Source of the DNA: Candidatus Dormiibacterota bacterium
GTDB lineage: Bacteria; Chloroflexota; Dormibacteria; Aeolococcales; Bog-877
Length of the DNA stretch: 12,003 nucleotides
Assembly (NCBI GenBank): GCA_030038765.1
Contig: JASHRA010000150.1
Coordinates: forward strand, 1-12,003
Direction: 5' to 3'
The position numbers and the translations under genes were made by a program. Every line of letters begins with the position of its first letter. The first letter of the stretch is position 1. Shown here in pieces: positions 7,401-12,003 of this stretch. The notes below the pieces were generated by a model. It was not told where the DNA came from and did not search any database. It saw only the letters and a program-made list of their open reading frames with translations.

Positions 7401-7429
7401 GGGAGCGCCGCACCGTCGGGGCGCTTCCC
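7401..7429 (-). other. Intergenic hairpin between binding-protein gene and amidohydrolase 1
   Basis: GGGAGCGCC (7401-7409) pairs with GGCGCTTCCC (7420-7429) with one bulged base and a ten-base loop. It sits just after the binding-protein stop, inside the likely operon. Such stems often protect the abundant upstream binding-protein message or reduce read-through. No T-tract follows. Confidence 0.4.
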
Positions 7430-7461
7430 GTCGCCGTCAGCCGGGGCACATCGCCCTCCTG

Positions 7462-9282
7462 CTATTGCTTCCAATACCAGTTCTGGGGGTAGATGTTCTG
7501 GGTCGGGTCTTGGGGCTCGGTCCCGCCGAGCTTGTTGGAGACGGCAGATATCTGGTACGCCTGCCACGGGACCCAGAGGACGCCGAGGTTCTTGGCCATG
7601 TAGTTCTCGTACCGGTAGAGCGGCTGGACCCCAGGCTCAAGGGTAGAGGCGATGATGTTGGCGTCGTTGGTGGCGGAGTCATAGCCGCCTCCGTTGGCGG
7701 CCGCTGTGGATTCAAACAGCTCGTCACCGTTGGGATAGTAGTTGGGGGAGTACGTCCAGCCGTCGCCCCAGTTGATCATGTCCCAGTCACAGCTCCCCGC
7801 GTTGGATTGGGTGCACGGGACGAAGTCGGCGAAGATGGTTCCGAACGGCGCCTGCTTGAGCAGCAGCTTGATCCCGACTTGGCTGAAGGAGGATTCGAGG
7901 GCCTGCATCTCCTCGGTCAGGATGGTGCTGCCCGTAGCGTACAGCATGGTGAAGCTGAGTTCGGCTCCGGCCTTGATGCCGGCGCCGCACTCGTCGCTTC
8001 CGCTGCCGGGCTTGGCACACGTCGTCACGCCTGAGGGGCGGACCTTCCAACCGTGAGCGGTAAGCAGTGACCTCGCCGCGGCCGTGCTGTATGGGTAGGG
8101 GTTGTGGCTCTGCTCGGGACTGACGAAGGGGCTCTTTGGAGTCAGTGGAACGGGTCCGTACATCGGTGTACCGTAGCCCTTGAGGATGTCCTTGATCCAC
8201 TCTGGCTGGTCGATGAGTCTCTGCATCGCCTGTCGGATGTAGAGCTGGTCGAAGATGGGTCCCGTGACCGGATTCGTGAAGTTGAGTGGCATGTAGTTGA
8301 CGGTCCACGTGTTCCAGGGCGATATGTCGTACCCACGTGATCGCAGGTACGACGTCTGTCCCAGATCCTGCTCCGGGACGTACCCGTACGTCAGCTGACC
8401 ATCTCGGAGCGCGTCGTACTCAGCCGCGTCGGAGGTGAATGGGACCAGGTCGAGTGCCTTGATCCGGGGAACGGGACCGACTGAGTAGTGTTGGTTCGGG
8501 GTCAGCACGGTGTAGCCGGTGGCCGGGGAGTAGGCGTGGATGAGCCACGCGCCGCTCACCACCTTCCACAGAGGGTTGGTGGCATAGGTGCTGAGGTCGT
8601 TCGACTGGCTGTTGAGGAAGTCATAGACCTTCGCTGCACCAGCGGGCGTCAGGTCATAGTTGCCGACTGGGCCGCCGGCAGACTCCTTGTCCCAGGCGTG
8701 CTGGGGCATGGGCGTGAGCTGACTGAGCTCGTTGTAGAGCAGCCACTGGTGGTTGTAGGCCTTGTTGAACGTCATCTGGAAGACGGTTGGGCTGATGATC
8801 TTGAAGTTGGTGACGTTGCTCGGATACTCACCTGCGACGGCGAAGACGTCGACATCCCGCTCGGCGGACATCAGGTTGTTGCAGAGTTCGACATCGCGGC
8901 TGGAGATGGGAACCCCGTCGGACCAGTGGTACGGCTTGAGCCGGATGGTCACCGTCCGTCCTCCATCGGAGTAGGTCGGCGCGTAGGCCAGGCTCAAGCT
9001 CGGGTTGAACAGGGGCTTGCCGTTGAGGCCGAACCAGTAGAGCGGGGGATAAAGGCGGAATTGAAAGTACTCGTAGTTGACCTGCGCCTCGGCGTTGGCT
9101 GCTGTTGAGAGGGGGAAGATGTAGGTTGGGTGGAGACCGGGGGGAAGGGCGAAGGATACGGACTGGCTGCTGGGCGTGGATGCGAGGGCGTTGCTGACGG
9201 ACCCTGAGATCGCGCCCACCGCAGCAACTCCGATCAATGCGGTCAGCGCGGCGACGGCATGGAGACGGCTCTTGTGCCACAT
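7462..9282 (-). CDS. Secreted family-5 (peptide/opine/nickel type) ABC substrate-binding protein
   Basis: A 606-residue extracytoplasmic solute-binding protein of the DppA/OppA kind, which delivers di- or oligopeptides to an ABC importer. Residues 1-34 form a Sec signal peptide (basic MWHKSR, hydrophobic AVAALTALIGVAAVGA core, ALA cleavage before S35). The family signature WSDGVPISSRDV is at 120-131, followed by the usual alternating strands and a Tyr/Trp-rich C-terminus. No lipobox cysteine is present, so it is not an obvious lipoprotein. That is unusual for a monoderm host and hints at another way of staying at the cell surface, or a diderm periplasm. The start ATG 9282-9280 has AGGAG nine bases upstream. 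The frame stays open to 9627, but that extension would displace the signal peptide. No permease or ATPase gene adjoins it. Amidohydrolase 1 follows in the same direction, so uptake and hydrolysis of peptides may be coupled. Base composition is lower in GC than the glycosyltransferase block. Confidence 0.9.
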   Translation of the reverse strand: MWHKSRLHAVAALTALIGVAAVGAISGSVSNALASTPSSQSVSFALPPGLHPTYIFPLSTAANAEAQVNYEYFQFRLYPPLYWFGLNGKPLFNPSLSLAYAPTYSDGGRTVTIRLKPYHWSDGVPISSRDVELCNNLMSAERDVDVFAVAGEYPSNVTNFKIISPTVFQMTFNKAYNHQWLLYNELSQLTPMPQHAWDKESAGGPVGNYDLTPAGAAKVYDFLNSQSNDLSTYATNPLWKVVSGAWLIHAYSPATGYTVLTPNQHYSVGPVPRIKALDLVPFTSDAAEYDALRDGQLTYGYVPEQDLGQTSYLRSRGYDISPWNTWTVNYMPLNFTNPVTGPIFDQLYIRQAMQRLIDQPEWIKDILKGYGTPMYGPVPLTPKSPFVSPEQSHNPYPYSTAAARSLLTAHGWKVRPSGVTTCAKPGSGSDECGAGIKAGAELSFTMLYATGSTILTEEMQALESSFSQVGIKLLLKQAPFGTIFADFVPCTQSNAGSCDWDMINWGDGWTYSPNYYPNGDELFESTAAANGGGYDSATNDANIIASTLEPGVQPLYRYENYMAKNLGVLWVPWQAYQISAVSNKLGGTEPQDPTQNIYPQNWYWKQ

Positions 9283-9750
9283 GGACGTGAGCTCCTGGAT
9301 CAAGCGAGTCCGGTACGGGTTATCGGCTGGGCGGCGAGGCTGCCAGACGGGCGCTGCCCTAGCTCTCGGCGGCGACATGCACGCGTGGGTCGTGGGCGTG
9401 GACCAGGGCGTCCTGGTGCGCGTCCGATGCTCTCGGGCAGCGGAGACAGCCGGGGCGGAGGTGGCGCTGATAGGGCCGTGGCGGGACGGGCGCCGGTCAC
9501 CGGTGCCCTCTCCCGCCGAGCCCCAAGGGTCGCTCGGCTGGTCTGGGTGACGGGCCGCCGAGCGGACTCGCCGGTCGAGGCGAGAGGCCCACCCGGCCTG
9601 GGGGGACTGAGGCTTCGGGGTCTCCACCTCCCGTCGCTGTCACCCGGAATCCCTCCCAGAGGTGCTGTGAGCCGTCGCGATTGCCACTCCCCAGATGCGA
9701 CTGTGGACGACCCGGCGGCTCCCCACGTCGCCCTGCCCACGGCATGGCCG
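9283..9750 (-). other. Long (about 468 nt) untranslated leader of the binding-protein gene
   Basis: Between the predicted transcription start (about 9750) and the ATG lies a very GC-rich stretch with no convincing gene; open frames here are Arg/Pro/Gly-rich. I see no core of a known riboswitch class. A short stem (GTCGC...GCGAC on the minus strand, about 9662-9692) is possible. The length alone suggests regulation in the leader, or a second promoter closer to the gene that I cannot see. Confidence 0.4.
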
Positions 9751-9756
9751 CACCGC

Positions 9757-9834
9757 AGGCTAGCAGTGCCGCTCCAGCCTGTCAAGCACGATACAGAAGT
9801 TGGAGCCGGTGACGCTCTGAAATGATTATTACAG
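9757..9834 (-). promoter_or_regulatory. Sigma70-type promoter with two upstream CTGTA boxes, for the binding protein and amidohydrolase 1
   Basis: The -35 TTGACA is at 9785-9780 (perfect consensus). A 17-bp spacer ending in TGC (extended -10) leads to the -10 TAGCCT at 9762-9757. CTGTATC (9796-9790) ends four bases before the -35. CTGTAAT (9834-9828), followed by nnnCATTTCA, starts 38 bp further upstream. The same elements with the same spacings precede amidohydrolase 2. The start of transcription would be near 9750. Confidence 0.72.
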
Positions 9835-10135
9835 TGCGTCCCATCCACGGCGTGCCGGCCCGGGCTGGCCCGTCCCCGACCCTCCTCCGGCGAGACCCGC
9901 GGCTGGTCGCCACCGAGCAGGGCCAGGGAGTCGGCCGGATGCACTCTGGGTCCGCCTTCACGTCCTAGGCCCGCAGCCGAGCACGGCGGTCGCCAGCGGG
10001 GCGGCGCTGCGGAGCATGAGCACCCGGGCCCCACCGCTCATCACCCGGAGACTGCGCGGTGCCCTGAGGCTGAATCCCAGCGTGCTCGCGCGGCGAAGGG
10101 CGACGACCCGGGCTCAGCCGCCCGTGGCCCCTACC
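9835..10135. other. Intergenic region downstream of amidohydrolase 2
   Basis: About 300 bases without a supportable gene. A 5-bp stem CGGGC (10109-10113) / GCCCG (10120-10124) lies about 12 bases past the amidohydrolase 2 stop and could be a weak terminator; it has no T-tract. The open frames on both strands are compositional. Confidence 0.35.
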
Positions 10136-11323
10136 TCAGAACCGAAGTGGAGAGGGCCCGGGGATGGCGTCGATCTTGCGCCAGTCGTAGACGACCCCCC
10201 GGGCGATGGTGGTCTCGACCCGGCGGATGTCGGAGAGGTTGGCGGTGGGGTCGCCCCGGACCACCAGAACGTCGGCGGTGAGGCCGACCTCGAGACGGCC
10301 CACGTCGCTCCAGTCCCAGAGCTCCGCGTTGCCGGCCGTCGCCTGGTGGAGAACCTCGGTCGCACTGAAGCCGAGGCTCTGCGCGATCTCCATCTCGTCG
10401 GCGATTGCCGACTCCGGGATGAAGGAACCGGCGTCGGTGCCGATGGCCCAGCGGACGCCCAGCTCGACGGCGCTGGCGAAGGTCCTGAGCTTGGTGTCGA
10501 AGACCTTCTGGGCCCGGGGGGCGAGCTCGGGCCAGCGCCCGTCGGTGGCGATGCCGCGGTAGACGGCGAAGGTGGGGGTGAGGAACGTCCCCTGGTCCAC
10601 CATCATCCGGGCCAGCTCCGGGGTGAGATGGGTTCCGTGCTCGACGGACTTGACGCCGGCGCGCACCGCGTTGCTGATGGCGCGCTCGGGATGGACGTGG
10701 GCCGCGGCCCGCTTGTCGGCCGCCCGGGCCTCGTCGACGATGGCCTCGACCTCGGCGAAGCTGAACTGGACCGCGGCCTCGGACTCGTCGGCGCGGCCGA
10801 CTCCGCCACTGCCCATCAGCTTGATGAAGTCGGCCCCCGCCTGGACCTGCTCACGGACTGCCTTGCGCACCTCGGCCTCTCCGTCGGCCTCCCGGATGTA
10901 GGGCCAGGCGTGACCCCCGGTGATGGCGATGAACTTGCCGGCGCAGACCATCTTGGGGCCGGCCACCCAGCCCGCCTCGATGGCGTCGCGGAGCTCGATG
11001 TCGATGTGGTGGTAACCGCCGATGTCACGTACCCTCGTGATCCCGGCGCGCAGGGCCCGCACCGCCTGCCGGGCGGCGAGGAGCGCGATCCGCGCCTTGG
11101 GGACCTTCCACGCCTTGTCGATGTCGGGCACCAGGGTGAGGTGCGAGTGCATGTTGATCAGCCCCGGCGTGACCGTGCAGCCGGTGGCGTCGACGCGGAC
11201 CGCGTCCCGCGGGGGATCGGTGAGCTGGCCCAGGGCGACGATCTTGTCCCCCTCGATGGCGAGGTCGCCGGCGCTGCGCGTACCGTCGGGCAGCAGCAGC
11301 TGCCCACCCTCGACGATGATCAT
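10136..11323 (-). CDS. Metal-dependent amidohydrolase 2, paralogue of amidohydrolase 1
   Basis: A 395-residue amidohydrolase-superfamily enzyme of the same branch as amidohydrolase 1, colinear with it over nearly the whole length and identical at roughly half or more of the positions by eye. Active-site elements are HSH at 59-61, K168 in FIKLMGSGG, AHVH at 208-211, EHG with H229, and D297 in AIGTDAG, all present. It is predicted to hydrolyse an amide bond of a small peptide-like substrate in the cytoplasm; the exact substrate is unknown. The start ATG 11323-11321 has AGGAG eight bases upstream; the frame extends to 11386, but those residues have no counterpart in the paralogue. It has its own promoter, built like that of the binding-protein gene. 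Differences from the paralogue in the residues after the first metal motif (DIDKAWKVPK versus EVHAQGRVAR) suggest different substrate preferences. Confidence 0.88.
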   Translation of the reverse strand: MIIVEGGQLLLPDGTRSAGDLAIEGDKIVALGQLTDPPRDAVRVDATGCTVTPGLINMHSHLTLVPDIDKAWKVPKARIALLAARQAVRALRAGITRVRDIGGYHHIDIELRDAIEAGWVAGPKMVCAGKFIAITGGHAWPYIREADGEAEVRKAVREQVQAGADFIKLMGSGGVGRADESEAAVQFSFAEVEAIVDEARAADKRAAAHVHPERAISNAVRAGVKSVEHGTHLTPELARMMVDQGTFLTPTFAVYRGIATDGRWPELAPRAQKVFDTKLRTFASAVELGVRWAIGTDAGSFIPESAIADEMEIAQSLGFSATEVLHQATAGNAELWDWSDVGRLEVGLTADVLVVRGDPTANLSDIRRVETTIARGVVYDWRKIDAIPGPSPLRF

Positions 11324-11538
11324 TCTTGCCGCTCCTAAATGGGATCTAGCGCGTTCGCGGTGGGGGTCGATGCTCCCCGGGCTCAAGGAAAAGGACGTCC
11401 GTTGGTGACGTGGTAGACGTCCAGGGCCGACGCAGGCGATTGCCGATCTTCGTGAGGGACCCCTTCCGCCCCTGCCGCCACTCCGAGCGTCTGGGCGCCG
11501 CCGCCCCCTGAGAGTCCGTGGGTCGCGTCGCCCCCGCT
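11324..11538 (-). other. About 215-nt untranslated leader of amidohydrolase 2 with a stem-loop
   Basis: Runs from the predicted transcription start (about 11538) to the ATG. GGACGTC (11393-11399) and GACGTCC (11416-11422) can form a 7-bp stem with a 16-base loop about 70 bases before the start. No known riboswitch core is recognised and no small gene is supported. Confidence 0.4.
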
Positions 11539-11544
11539 CCGCGC

Positions 11545-11622
11545 ACGTTAGCAGCGGCCCGATGGCGTGTCAATCGAGATACAGGAGGCGTGCAGATGGT
11601 CTCAATGGAATGTCCATTACAG
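11545..11622 (-). promoter_or_regulatory. Sigma70-type promoter with two upstream CTGTA boxes, for amidohydrolase 2
   Basis: The -35 TTGACA is at 11573-11568, followed by a 17-bp spacer ending in TGC and the -10 TAACGT at 11550-11545. CTGTATC (11584-11578) lies four bases upstream of the -35. CTGTAAT (11622-11616), followed by nnnCATTCCA, starts 38 bp upstream of it. The distal box overlaps a 6-bp inverted repeat AATGGA (11604-11609) / TCCATT (11613-11618). The element order and spacing are the same as in the promoter at 9757-9834. Confidence 0.75.
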
Positions 11623-11706
11623 GGAGGGCTGGTCCCGGCGCGACCGTCCCAGGAGCGCGCTCCGGGATCGGGTCCTCATCCGTCGCGACACCCAAACACA
11701 CCACTC

Positions 11707-11739
11707 GCTTCACCATCGCCCCGAAGAAGCAGGCGAAGC
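11707..11739 (-). terminator. Possible terminator hairpin after the cyclic-nucleotide-binding gene
   Basis: GCTTCACC (11707-11714) pairs with GGCGAAGC (11732-11739); the one mismatch in DNA becomes a G-U pair in the minus-strand transcript. It lies 40 bases past the stop of the upstream gene. Only a mild T-richness follows (TGTGTTTGG), so it is a weak candidate. Confidence 0.3.
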
Positions 11740-11778
11740 ACCGTGCATGTGCGGTCCCAGAAGGCGGGGCTGTCGCCG

Positions 11779-12003
11779 TCAGTCCGATCGCTGCTCCTCG
11801 ACGCGATGGCCCTTGCTCAGCTCCTGCAGCGCCGCTCGGTCCACCCGGTCGCTCGGTACCACCGCTAGCTTGCAACCGGTCACCGCCCTCAGCGTGGCCG
11901 TCCGCGCGCCGCCCTCGAGCACGGCCCGCTCGCCGAGCAGCGCTCCGGGTCCCAGCTCCGTCAGTCGCTTGCCACCCCGCTCCACCCGCACCACGCCGTC
12001 CAA
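11779..12003 (-). CDS. C-terminal part of a cyclic-nucleotide-binding-domain protein (N-terminus outside the window)
   Basis: The last 74 residues of a protein that enters from the right edge. They match the second half of a Crp/PKA-type cyclic-nucleotide-binding domain. LDGVVRVERGGKRLTELGPG is followed by the phosphate-binding cassette ALLGERAVLEGGARTAT, with the Gly-Glu and Arg-Thr-Ala residues that hold the cyclic phosphate and ribose, and then a closing helix (RAALQELSKGH). The protein ends about 20 residues after the barrel. No C-terminal helix-turn-helix therefore exists and it is not a classical Crp/Fnr regulator. The effector domain, if any, must be N-terminal; related proteins carry, for instance, metallo-hydrolase or transporter domains. 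The TTG at 12003 is an internal Leu codon, not a start. It lies upstream of amidohydrolase 2 on the same strand but is separated by about 450 bases and a promoter. Confidence 0.8.
   Translation of the reverse strand: MDGVVRVERGGKRLTELGPGALLGERAVLEGGARTATLRAVTGCKLAVVPSDRVDRAALQELSKGHRVEEQRSD

Noticed and set aside
9283..9627. 115-codon N-terminal extension of the binding protein
   Set aside because: It would bury the signal peptide, is low complexity, and the ATG at 9282 has a good ribosome site.
9283..9750. Known riboswitch (cobalamin, TPP, SAM, c-di-AMP, guanidine, Mn) in the long leader
   Set aside because: None of the conserved core motifs of these classes could be found by eye.
9259..10034. 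Overlapping long frames on both strands in the leader and intergenic region
   Set aside because: Pro/Arg/Gly-rich products without motifs, no ribosome sites, and a strong promoter runs through them.
10016..11338. 440-codon open frame on the plus strand opposite amidohydrolase 2
   Set aside because: Mirror of the amidohydrolase codons, with Asp/Gly/Val-rich low-complexity product and no motif. The minus strand carries all active-site residues.

Overview
The window is GC-rich, strand-biased bacterial DNA. Most genes are on the minus strand, third codon positions are strongly G/C, and most gene starts have good AGGAG-type ribosome sites. Two excellent sigma70-type promoters are present. The gene content is compatible with a soil-type Actinomycetota, Chloroflexota or Dormibacterota-like organism, but no ribosomal RNA or marker gene is present, so the phylum cannot be settled. 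The window holds seven well-supported genes plus the end of an eighth. There are no tRNA or rRNA genes, no CRISPR array, no insertion sequence and no phage gene.

Region 1 (1-4016, minus) is an envelope-glycan operon. A polytopic GT39-type glycosyltransferase (start about 4016) overlaps by 4 bases (ATGA) a processive, hyaluronan/cellulose-synthase-like GT2 enzyme. The GT2 has a long multi-membrane C-terminal half and runs off the left edge. That C-terminal half resembles an exosortase fold that has lost its catalytic cysteine. Region 2 (4017-4560) is a divergent intergenic region with a 21-bp-spaced direct repeat.

Region 3 (4561-5930, plus) is a two-gene unit. A beta-propeller protein with six Asp-boxes, which seems to begin at an ATC codon behind a perfect Shine-Dalgarno, overlaps by 4 bases (GTGA) a MoaD/ThiS-type ubiquitin-like protein ending in Gly-Gly. 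A perfect hairpin follows at once and separates this unit from the convergent genes to its right.

Region 4 (6159-11323, minus) is a peptide-scavenging cluster. It contains metal-dependent amidohydrolase 1 and, upstream of it, a secreted family-5 substrate-binding protein. Further upstream is amidohydrolase 2, a close paralogue of amidohydrolase 1. No ABC permease or ATPase is in the window. The binding protein plus amidohydrolase 1 and the separate amidohydrolase 2 each have their own promoter. The two promoters share an almost identical layout (distal CTGTAAT box, proximal CTGTATC box, TTGACA, 17-bp spacer, TGC-extended -10) with every spacing conserved. The two genes are therefore probably controlled by one regulator. 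A 468-nt and a 215-nt untranslated leader follow the promoters.

Region 5 (11779-12003, minus) is the C-terminus of a cyclic-nucleotide-binding-domain protein whose N-terminus lies outside the window.

The most original signals are the paired promoter architecture, the propeller/ubiquitin-like pair with its ATC start, and the GT2 with an exosortase-like but cysteine-less tail.
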